DNA from: UBA5177 sp002413265 | GTDB lineage: Bacteria > Chloroflexota > UBA5177 | Direction of reading: 5' to 3' | DNA length: 5,105 nucleotides | Assembly (NCBI GenBank): GCA_036752825.1 | Contig: DAIORV010000156.1 | Location: 1 to 5,105, forward strand | Part shown: positions 1 through 4,949 of the stretch, piece after piece | Layout of the letters: each line of letters starts with the position of its first letter | Position numbering within the stretch: position 1 is the stretch's first letter | Notes under the pieces: generated by a model | Database searches by the model: none | What the model saw: the letters and a program-made list of their open reading frames with translations, nothing else | What the model was told of the DNA's origin: nothing | Made by a program: the position numbers and the translations under genes

Positions 1-1022
1 AGGTCGTTCCCGGTCACGTAGACGTTGTGAGCCGTACCGGGAGGCTGGAGCTCCTGGGTGCCGGTCTCCACCAATCCGTTGCAGCCGGGTCCCGAGCCGA
101 AGTTGACGATGGCACTTCCGACTGCCGTGCTGTTGCCGATCGCAAAGAAGCCGTGCGCGTACTGCTGGTAGCCGGAAGCATCCCAGGTTGCTTTGGTGAC
201 GGCAAGGTAGCCGGCGTCTGAGAGGTGGATATCGTGAATATCGGTGCAGAACAGAGTGAGTGCGCAGACCATCTGAGGCTGTGGCGTGGACCCGTTGACG
301 ACCGCAAACCAGTCGGGGTTGACGGCTCCAAATCGAGCAGTCGCGGCCACGATCGCGTTGTTGATTGGCCCCGCGAGCGCGTTTGAAGAGGCATCGGCGG
401 CTGCATACGGATTGTAAAGCTGCGGAACGATTATCTCAGCGTTTGGCGCCAACTGGCGTATCGTCCCGACCATTGTCGCCAGGTTGGTCGCGAGCGCCTT
501 GAGAGTGGCGGGAAGCCCTTGCCCTACGCAGGCGATGTTGCTGAGTCCGCCGCAGCCACCGATGAGCTGAAGTATGTCGTTCGGACCGAGCTCTACTGAT
601 ATCGGGCTGACCTGCCCGGGGTGCGCCTGCAAGAGGGCCTCAGCAGAGGCAAACTGGGTTGGCGCGATCCACGCGCTGTGCGGAGGCAGCGGACAAGTGG
701 TCGCTTGCATGGCATCCGCGGAGGTTTGACCCGGACACGAGTAGTTCACTTCGAGGATGCCGGGCGCAACCTGTGCGAGCATGCGTGCAAAGTCGTCGCC
801 GAAACCTGTGTTGAACGAAGCGGGGTTGAACGTATGAGCCGCAAGTGCGTCGTTTACCCGTCCCTCCTGGTAGCCCCAGGTGAGCGAGTCACCCAGTGCC
901 AGGAAATATTTTCCTGGCGGCGAATACAAGGGGCCAGCCGCATTGGCAGGCGCGGACCGGACGGCCATTCCAGTAGCTGCGAACGCCAGCGTCAAGAGCA
1001 GGATCGCGATTCGTCGTATCAC
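1..1022 (-). CDS. Secreted SGNH/GDSL-family hydrolase (lipase/esterase-like), C-terminus cut by window edge
   Basis: This is probably an exported ester hydrolase; the substrate cannot be read from sequence. I translated 340 residues, and the frame is still open at base 1. A signal peptide is visible (MIRRIAILLLTLAFAATG, likely cleaved after A26-N-A). Family blocks follow: block I ALGDSLTWG with nucleophile Ser46, block II around Gly98 (SCPGQ), block III GPND with Asn148, and block V DIHLSDAGY with His266. Six cysteines fall into close pairs (96/110, 157/165, 253/259), which suggests three disulfides as in secreted actinobacterial lipases. The SGNH fold should end near residue 290; about 50 more residues, including Cys314, begin an extra C-terminal domain that leaves the window. 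The start is GTG at 1020-1022, chosen because AGGAG lies 7 bases upstream (1030-1034) and the signal peptide begins there. The gene is divergent from the membrane-protein gene at 1205. The SGNH call is firm; lipase versus esterase or another acyl hydrolase is open. Confidence 0.9.
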   Translation of the reverse strand, partial: MIRRIAILLLTLAFAATGMAVRSAPANAAGPLYSPPGKYFLALGDSLTWGYQEGRVNDALAAHTFNPASFNTGFGDDFARMLAQVAPGILEVNYSCPGQTSADAMQATTCPLPPHSAWIAPTQFASAEALLQAHPGQVSPISVELGPNDILQLIGGCGGLSNIACVGQGLPATLKALATNLATMVGTIRQLAPNAEIIVPQLYNPYAAADASSNALAGPINNAIVAATARFGAVNPDWFAVVNGSTPQPQMVCALTLFCTDIHDIHLSDAGYLAVTKATWDASGYQQYAHGFFAIGNSTAVGSAIVNFGSGPGCNGLVETGTQELQPPGTAHNVYVTGND

Positions 1023-1142
1023 GGTACTTCTCCTCTCAATATCCTCCCGAAGATCCAGTGGGTCAAGCATACGCCTACTTTTCCCTATACGCAATGGTTC
1101 AAGTCGGGTTCAGCGGCCGCCTGGCCATCGAAAGCCATCGGC

Positions 1143-1171
1143 TTGCAAAATTCGATATATCGGGATAGAAT
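1143..1171 (+). promoter_or_regulatory. Sigma70-type promoter for the 1205 gene (TTGCAA-17-TAGAAT)
   Basis: The -35 element TTGCAA lies at 1143-1148 and the -10 element TAGAAT at 1166-1171, with a 17-base spacer. Transcription should begin near 1178, giving a leader of about 27 bases before the ATG at 1205. The spacer carries one of two CGATATATCG palindromes, so a bound protein would directly block RNA polymerase. The assignment rests on consensus matching and position only. Confidence 0.7.
1153..1162. promoter_or_regulatory. Putative operator, copy 1 (CGATATATCG) between -35 and -10
   Basis: This is a perfect 10-base palindrome within the promoter spacer. An identical copy lies exactly 32 bases downstream, about three helical turns, so both would face the same side of the DNA. 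CGATATATCG-type palindromes are, as I recall, seen near PadR-like regulators in actinobacteria, but no PadR gene is in this window, so the cognate protein is unknown. Repression is inferred from position. Confidence 0.65.
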
Positions 1172-1184
1172 TTAGGAGAGTTAA

Positions 1185-1194
1185 CGATATATCG
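1185..1194. promoter_or_regulatory. Putative operator, copy 2 (CGATATATCG) in the leader
   Basis: This is the second identical palindrome, extended here to 12 bases (ACGATATATCGT, 1184-1195). It sits just downstream of the predicted transcription start and directly before the ribosome-binding site GGAGAG (1196-1201). Two sites bracketing the -10 element fit tight repression by two dimers. Confidence 0.65.
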
Positions 1195-1204
1195 TGGAGA
1201 GAAG

Positions 1205-1597
1205 ATGATGGTAGCGTCACGAGATGAGCTGCGGGAGAGATTGGTAGCTGCGCTCGAAGCATCGCCCGAGTTGGACAAGGATCATCGTCAGTATCTGGCT
1301 GACGTATTTCTCAATAAGCTCGACGAAGACTTCCAGCTGGTGCCTCGATCGGGTATGGCCCGACAGAGAACGGCGGCGGCAAGCTCACCACTCAGCGGGC
1401 GGGGAGAGGAGATCCTGTCGAGATTTGCAGGTGCGTGGCGGCTTCTCATCTTTGTGCCGATCCTGCTTCTTGTCTTGACTCTCGCCTGGGCTCCGCACCC
1501 CAGCTTCTTCCTGGTCGCCATTGCTTTCTTTGTATTCTGGCGATTCTTCTGGGCCGGACCCCGGCATCATCGTGGCTGGCACGGTCGCCGCTGGTAG
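1205..1597 (+). CDS. Small two-helix membrane protein of unknown function, His/Arg/Trp-rich tail
   Basis: I do not recognise the family. The 130-residue product has a charged, probably helical N-terminal part (residues 5-45, rich in Glu, Asp, Leu and Arg) and a polar linker with Arg, Ala and Ser (about 48-68). Two hydrophobic segments follow (about 77-96 and 99-117), joined by the short turn APHPS, a hairpin membrane anchor. The C-terminus is RHHRGWHGRRW, basic and aromatic. There is no signal peptide; the positively charged tail suggests that both ends face the cytoplasm. Two ATG codons are adjacent (1205 and 1208); GGAGAG at 1196-1201 serves either, with slightly better spacing for the second. 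The gene has its own promoter and two palindromic operators, so its expression is probably tightly controlled by a DNA-binding protein encoded elsewhere. It may be a sensor partner or an envelope-stress protein, but this is speculation. Confidence 0.8.
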   Translation: MMVASRDELRERLVAALEASPELDKDHRQYLADVFLNKLDEDFQLVPRSGMARQRTAAASSPLSGRGEEILSRFAGAWRLLIFVPILLLVLTLAWAPHPSFFLVAIAFFVFWRFFWAGPRHHRGWHGRRW

Positions 1598-1632
1598 CTG
1601 ACCACGGCCAATAAAGAGCTCGAAGTGGCAGG

Positions 1633-1661
1633 TTGACAATGGGACCGGCCGTAACTATGAT
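1633..1661 (+). promoter_or_regulatory. Near-consensus sigma70 promoter of the Rrf2 gene (TTGACA-17-TATGAT)
   Basis: The -35 element TTGACA (1633-1638) is a perfect consensus and the -10 element TATGAT (1656-1661) matches five of six positions, with an ideal 17-base spacer. Transcription should start near 1668, leaving a leader of only about 17 bases. A promoter this strong in front of a regulator gene usually implies repression, consistent with the operator that covers its -10 element. Confidence 0.8.
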
Positions 1662-1667
1662 CGTTAC
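1651..1667. promoter_or_regulatory. Inverted repeat GTAAC-N7-GTTAC over the -10 element, likely autoregulatory operator
   Basis: Perfect 5-base half-sites (1651-1655 and 1663-1667) enclose TATGATC, so the -10 element lies wholly inside the site. Rrf2-family regulators bind dyad sites of about this size and often repress their own gene, so the protein encoded 18 bases downstream is the natural candidate. No second copy of this dyad was seen in front of another gene in the window. Confidence 0.7.
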
Positions 1668-1684
1668 AGATAGAAAGTCTGAGG

Positions 1685-2131
1685 ATGATCAACAGCCGGT
1701 TCACAGTCGCAGTTCACCTGCTCACCCTATTGAGTGTTGCGCGCGCGCGTGACCCCGAAGCTCCCGTGACGTCGGAGTTCGCGGCGGAAAGCGTGAGCAC
1801 GAACCCCGTGGTAGTCAGGCGGATCCTCGGCAGCATGCGGAGAGCGGGTTTGGTCCGGTCACAGCCCGGACCCACGGGGGGATGGCACCTCCATCGCGAG
1901 CCGGACGAGATCTCCTTACGCGATGTGTACCGGGCCGTCGAAGACGAGCGGCTTTTCTCGATGCATCGACAGCAGCCTAGCGCCGACTGTCCCGTAGGCC
2001 GAAACATCCAACAAGCGCTCGAAGGGTACTTCCAGGAGGCCGAACATGCCATGGAGGCGAAGCTCGGCGAGCGCACAATCGCAGACGTCGCGGCCGAGGT
2101 CACACGATACAGTGGCCGGCTGGCAGGATAG
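1685..2131 (+). CDS. Rrf2-family transcriptional regulator (YwnA-like, no Fe-S cysteine set)
   Basis: This is a 148-residue DNA-binding repressor of typical Rrf2 length. The start MINSRFTVAVHLLTLL is the characteristic first helix. A winged helix-turn-helix follows, with its recognition helix around residues 38-55 (STNPVVVRRILGSMRRAGLV) and a wing at 59-71 (SQPGPTGGWHLHR). A later helix (about 76-90, ISLRDVYRAVEDE) leads to a C-terminal dimerisation helix (about 105-128). Only one cysteine is present (Cys102 in DCPVGRN), so the three-cysteine cluster site of IscR and NsrR is absent; this fits the YwnA subgroup, where a thiol-based or ligand signal is possible but unproven. The start is fixed by the family N-terminus although the Shine-Dalgarno is poor: GAGG abuts the ATG. 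Autoregulation is likely through the dyad at 1651-1667. YwnA-type genes often neighbour a redox enzyme they control, but none is adjacent here. Confidence 0.92.
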   Translation: MINSRFTVAVHLLTLLSVARARDPEAPVTSEFAAESVSTNPVVVRRILGSMRRAGLVRSQPGPTGGWHLHREPDEISLRDVYRAVEDERLFSMHRQQPSADCPVGRNIQQALEGYFQEAEHAMEAKLGERTIADVAAEVTRYSGRLAG

Positions 2132-2140
2132 AGTCCTGGT

Positions 2141-2440
2141 TTAGATGGCGTCCCCGTCAGGGCCGGCGAGAGGGTCCCCGCCCTCCGCGGCATTGGCGTC
2201 TCGCTTGTGCTGACTCACGGCGTGACCCCCGACATCGTCCAAGGGGTTGCCGCCATCCGCGTCATTGACGTCCCGCTTGAGCTGACTCACCGCGTGACCC
2301 TCAATATCATCCAACGGGTTGCCGCCGTCTGCGTCATTGATGTCCCGCTTGATCTGGCTTATCGCGTGTCCCTGAACGCTCTCCTGAGCCGCCTGCTCGG
2401 AGGAATCCCTCGAGTCGGTCTTCTCGGTCTGATCAGCCAT
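2141..2440 (-). CDS. 99-residue repeat protein with three tandem 24-residue units, unknown function
   Basis: I do not recognise a family. A 23-residue polar leader (MADQTEKTDSRDSSEQAAQE then SVQ) precedes three units of 24 residues: 24-47, 48-71 and 72-95. Each follows GHA(I/V)SQxKRDxN, then DADGGNPLDD(I/V) in units 1 and 2. Unit 3 is more divergent (AAEGGDPLAGP). The last residues GDAI look like the first four of a fourth unit with His changed to Asp. The protein has no cysteine, no signal peptide and no membrane segment; it is highly charged and probably flexible, cytoplasmic and monomer- or ligand-binding through the repeats. The DxDGGN stretch loosely resembles a metal-binding loop. The start is supported by AAGGAGG five bases before the ATG, and nucleotide differences between units 1 and 2 are mostly silent or conservative, which argues for a translated gene. 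It is convergent with the Rrf2 gene, with nine bases between the stops. No clear promoter was found upstream. Confidence 0.8.
   Translation of the reverse strand: MADQTEKTDSRDSSEQAAQESVQGHAISQIKRDINDADGGNPLDDIEGHAVSQLKRDVNDADGGNPLDDVGGHAVSQHKRDANAAEGGDPLAGPDGDAI
2156..2371 (-). repeat. Three tandem 72-bp units inside the repeat-protein gene
   Basis: The units are 2300-2371, 2228-2299 and 2156-2227 in order of translation. By hand alignment, units 1 and 2 agree at about 59 of 72 bases, and unit 3 is more diverged. The period is exactly 24 codons, so unit gain or loss would keep the reading frame. This is a coding repeat and not a CRISPR or intergenic repeat. Confidence 0.9.
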
Positions 2441-2534
2441 GGCAACCTCCTTGTCCGCGAATCCACCTTACTCTTCCAGGCAGTGAGTGTCTAGCGTCCG
2501 TCTGCCCGTCGATCGGATAAATGAGAAGGGAAAG

Positions 2535-2569
2535 CCGAGGGGTCCGGCCGTCTGGCTCAGGCCCCTCGG
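2535..2569 (-). terminator. Terminator-like hairpin downstream of the sedolisin gene
   Basis: A perfect 8-base stem (CCGAGGGG 2535-2542 and CCCCTCGG 2562-2569) encloses a 19-base loop with a small inner GCC/GGC stem. Read on the minus strand, it begins about 40 bases after the protease stop and is followed by a pyrimidine-rich tail (CTTTCCCTTCTC). This fits an intrinsic terminator, although the tail is not a clean U run. Confidence 0.6.
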
Positions 2570-2607
2570 GTCGACGTCCTTCTCCAAGGAGTAGACACGT
2601 GTCACGG

Positions 2608-4845
2608 CTATCGGGCGCGCGCGCTCGCCTGGTTAGATCGAGCGCTCTCACCCGTTGCATTAACGGCCGTGACCTGGTAGTAGTACGTGGTTTTTGAAGT
2701 CGTGGCTTTGTCCGCGTAGGTAAGGGTCGATCCGGAGACCGAAGCCAGCAGCGTCTCGGACCCGCTGCCCAGACCTCGGTACACGTTGTACTTGCTAATC
2801 GCAGACCCACCATTGCTCGATGGAGCCTGCCACTTCAGGACGACACCGTTGCTCGATCGCGGAGCGGTCGACGTGGTGAGATTCAAAGGCGCACTCGGCA
2901 CGGTCGGCGCCGGCGCGGCGGTAGCGGTAGGTGTGGATGTCGCCGTGCCGGTGGAGGTCGGCGTGTTCGTAGGCGTCGGCGTGTTCGTGGGCGCCGGAGT
3001 ATTGGTCACGATGGCGGTCGCCGTGCTCGTCGACGTTGCAACTATCGGGGTGTTGGTAGGCGTTGACGTGGCTGTCCCGGTGGGAGTCGGCGATCCACCG
3101 TTGGCTGCCAGCAGGTCCCGCGCGAGGTTCCAAGCATCTGGCGAGCCCCAACCGGTGATGGCGTCCCATCCGCTCGTGCAGTTGTACGCGCCGTTGGTGC
3201 CGCTCGTGATGTCGTGGTACTCGGAGTACTGCGGGGTTCCGTTCGCCAGCGAGTAAAGCGTCGGAGAAAGGAAGCCAGCGCTCTCGTTCTGGGCAGCAAG
3301 GTACTGATTGATGTCGGCCAGAATTCCTGCCCAGAGCGGGCTGGAAAGGCTGGTTCCCCCGATCTGTCCGCAGGAAGCGGAGGCGCCGTAACAGACGTAG
3401 GCGCCGGTGGCCGGATCACCATCCGCGGCAATATCCGGGTAGCCGCGTTTCCCATTTGCCGCCAACCCGCTGCCGGTTTGCCAGGTCGGGCGATTGAAAA
3501 TGACGCTGTAGCCGCCGCCCGAGCCAACAGGACTGCTGGAGTAACCGAGCTGCAAACAGGCGAAGAAGGTGCCGCAGTATTTCCAGGCAACCTCTCCTGG
3601 CCACGACGGGCCGACGTTGGCGCTGAAGCGCGTGCCGCCAACCGCGGTGACGTACGGGTCACTGGCGGGATAGTCCGCACCTGGATTAGTGCTGCCGCAG
3701 GTCGATCCACTGTCACCGGCCGAGAAGAGGTAGGTGTGGCCGGTGGCGCTATTCGAGGTAAAGATGTTGTTGGTGGCCGAAACGAACGGATCGCTGGTGG
3801 AGGAAGGTTCGCACTCGCTCCAGCTATTGGTGATCTGAAGGTTGTTGTTTGAGTCGGTGCCGGCAAGATTTAGCGAGTCTTCCAGCCCGACGTCGGTGGG
3901 ATTCCCGCTGGTGTCTGTCGGCGCTTCGTAGTAGTCGACGGTGGCGGCCGGCGCCATTCCGCTTGACGACTCGATGTCCATTCCCGCCTCGCCGCCATCC
4001 GCCGTCGTCGTGCCGCCGTCGACGGGGATGACCTTGAGCCGCCCGTTGGCGGTGGTCGCGGTGCTGGCGCCGGTCGTGGCGGCGAAAGAATTCAGCGTGG
4101 AGTCGGATGGAGGAACCGTCCACAGAGTGATGCCGACGTGCTGTCCGGACCCGTTGTACCCGGAGGTCCATAGTGGGTTGACGTCATAGGCGTTGGCGAA
4201 GTCCTGTGGATAGTACGCAGGCTGACCGTGTGCGATGCCGTTGGACAACAGGTGGAAGCGCGGAATGTTACTGAGCCCGGAGATGCTTTCAACAACATCC
4301 GCGACCGAGCCGTCGACCACGGGATCGTTTGCCGGCGCGAAGAAGGTCTCATTCTTCCCGCCTATCGAAGCGCGGAAGTCTCGTAGCGACACGTGCGTAA
4401 GCGACTCGATCTGGCTCACGGTTCCGCGCGCGGTGACCAGCAAATTATTTGGATAGGTTGCCGTAATCGAAAGTCCGTGACCTTGAATCCACGAAATGAC
4501 CTGCTGGACCTGATCCGTAGTGGGGTTGTAGAGCGCGTTGACCAGATCCTGACTCAAGTAACGGTGATAGCGAGCGCTAGAGGGATCTGCCGCAGACTGG
4601 AGAAAGGCGTCCAGGCCCTGCGGATCCCTGAGTCGCAGGCCGACGTTTATGGTGAGCACGTCTCCCGCCGCGTGCGGCCCCAGCTGGGCCGCCTGGCCGT
4701 TTCGCACGACATCGGGCACGTGCCCGGGAAGCGTGCGAGGCCCAGCCGAAGCGGCGGAAGCCACGCTCCTGTGTCCAGGTGGTATGAACAACAAGCCGGC
4801 GACGGCGAGAACGACGAGCCAATGCAAGTACGTGCGGCGGTGCAT
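2608..4845 (-). CDS. Secreted S53 peptidase (sedolisin/kumamolisin type) with Thr/Pro linker and FN3 domain
   Basis: This is a serine-carboxyl peptidase, a family usually active at acidic pH outside the cell. The order over 745 residues is: signal peptide (1 to about 33, hydrophobic core LVVLAVAGLLF), pro-kumamolisin activation domain (about 55-190), catalytic domain (about 208-580), Thr/Pro linker (585-650) and fibronectin type III domain (about 650-742). The catalytic set is visible: Glu286 and Asp290 in GEAGMDIE, oxyanion Asp378 in SAGDSG, and nucleophile Ser499 in GGTSLSSP. The calcium site typical of the family is represented by Asp545-Ile546, Gly565, Gly567 and Asp570 (DITSG and GWGSPD). 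All key residues are present, so the enzyme should mature by autocleavage near residue 208. The start ATG has AGGAGG five bases upstream (4851-4856). The FN3 module probably binds polymer or surface, or acts as a spacer; no sorting signal or membrane anchor follows it. The gene is transcribed alone, with its own promoter and terminator. Confidence 0.95.
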   Translation of the reverse strand: MHRRTYLHWLVVLAVAGLLFIPPGHRSVASAASAGPRTLPGHVPDVVRNGQAAQLGPHAAGDVLTINVGLRLRDPQGLDAFLQSAADPSSARYHRYLSQDLVNALYNPTTDQVQQVISWIQGHGLSITATYPNNLLVTARGTVSQIESLTHVSLRDFRASIGGKNETFFAPANDPVVDGSVADVVESISGLSNIPRFHLLSNGIAHGQPAYYPQDFANAYDVNPLWTSGYNGSGQHVGITLWTVPPSDSTLNSFAATTGASTATTANGRLKVIPVDGGTTTADGGEAGMDIESSSGMAPAATVDYYEAPTDTSGNPTDVGLEDSLNLAGTDSNNNLQITNSWSECEPSSTSDPFVSATNNIFTSNSATGHTYLFSAGDSGSTCGSTNPGADYPASDPYVTAVGGTRFSANVGPSWPGEVAWKYCGTFFACLQLGYSSSPVGSGGGYSVIFNRPTWQTGSGLAANGKRGYPDIAADGDPATGAYVCYGASASCGQIGGTSLSSPLWAGILADINQYLAAQNESAGFLSPTLYSLANGTPQYSEYHDITSGTNGAYNCTSGWDAITGWGSPDAWNLARDLLAANGGSPTPTGTATSTPTNTPIVATSTSTATAIVTNTPAPTNTPTPTNTPTSTGTATSTPTATAAPAPTVPSAPLNLTTSTAPRSSNGVVLKWQAPSSNGGSAISKYNVYRGLGSGSETLLASVSGSTLTYADKATTSKTTYYYQVTAVNATGESARSNQASARAR
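2896..3093 (-). repeat. Low-complexity Thr/Pro-rich linker coding stretch in the protease
   Basis: Residues 585-650 are almost entirely Thr, Pro, Ser, Ala and Asn, with recurring TNTPTPTNTP-like pieces and the block TGTATSTPT occurring twice (589-597 and 632-640). Such linkers separate catalytic and accessory domains of exported enzymes, are likely O-glycosylated or extended, and are especially common in Chloroflexota proteins. At DNA level the stretch is an imperfect short-period repeat, prone to length change. Confidence 0.85.
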
Positions 4846-4865
4846 CCCTTCCTCCTACTTTGTTC

Positions 4866-4893
4866 CGAAACAGACGAGTCCGTCGCCGTTTCG
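4866..4893 (-). other. Imperfect hairpin in the protease 5' leader
   Basis: Arms CGAAAC (4866-4871) and GTTTCG (4888-4893) enclose a second pair, GACG (4873-4876) and CGTC (4881-4884), around a four-base loop with an uneven internal bulge. It lies between the predicted promoter and the ribosome-binding site of the protease gene, so it could affect message stability or translation. No known riboswitch class is recognised. Confidence 0.35.
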
Positions 4894-4920
4894 CCTGCGT
4901 TGGCGACAGATATCTTGGCT

Positions 4921-4949
4921 AGCTTAGGGTCCTGAATGGCAAACGTCAA
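4921..4949 (-). promoter_or_regulatory. Candidate sigma70 promoter of the protease gene (TTGACG-17-TAAGCT)
   Basis: On the minus strand the -35 element TTGACG is at 4944-4949 and the -10 element TAAGCT at 4921-4926, with a 17-base spacer. The -35 matches five of six consensus bases and the -10 is weak (TAnnnT). Transcription would start near 4914, giving a leader of about 70 bases that contains the hairpin at 4866-4893. Confidence 0.5.

Noticed and set aside
1038..1066. Minus-strand promoter TTGACC-17-GATATT for the SGNH gene.
   Set aside because: The fit is fair, but transcription would start at about 1031-1032, inside the ribosome-binding site, so it is unlikely to serve the GTG at 1022. 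No better minus-strand promoter was found.
621..1175. 184-residue plus-strand open frame opposite the SGNH gene.
   Set aside because: It lies antisense to clear SGNH motifs and runs across the promoter of the 1205 gene; the translation has low-complexity Arg/Ser/Gly composition typical of a shadow frame in GC-rich DNA.
1988..1990. Cys102 of the Rrf2 protein as part of an Fe-S site.
   Set aside because: It is the only cysteine in the protein; the three-cysteine set of IscR/NsrR-type regulators is absent.
2156..2371. Regular repeats considered as a CRISPR array.
   Set aside because: There is no repeat/spacer alternation; whole 72-bp units are contiguous, in frame and diverge like coding sequence.
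2141..2440. Multi-core RiPP precursor.
   Set aside because: The leader-plus-repeats layout is suggestive, but the units lack Cys and Thr and have few Ser, and there is no ATP-grasp, radical SAM, cyclodehydratase or transporter gene in the window.
2207..2494. Plus-strand open frame opposite the repeat protein, also repetitive (VIDVPLELTHRVTLN-like units).
   Set aside because: It is the mirror image of the same 72-bp units. The minus-strand frame has a strong AAGGAGG site at its start and codon-level constraint, and the plus-strand frame has no ribosome-binding site.
2786..3256. Plus-strand frame rich in Val/Gly (VGVFVGVGVFVGAG).
   Set aside because: It is the reverse reading of the Thr/Pro linker of the protease; a glycine-valine pattern is the expected antisense of such repeats.
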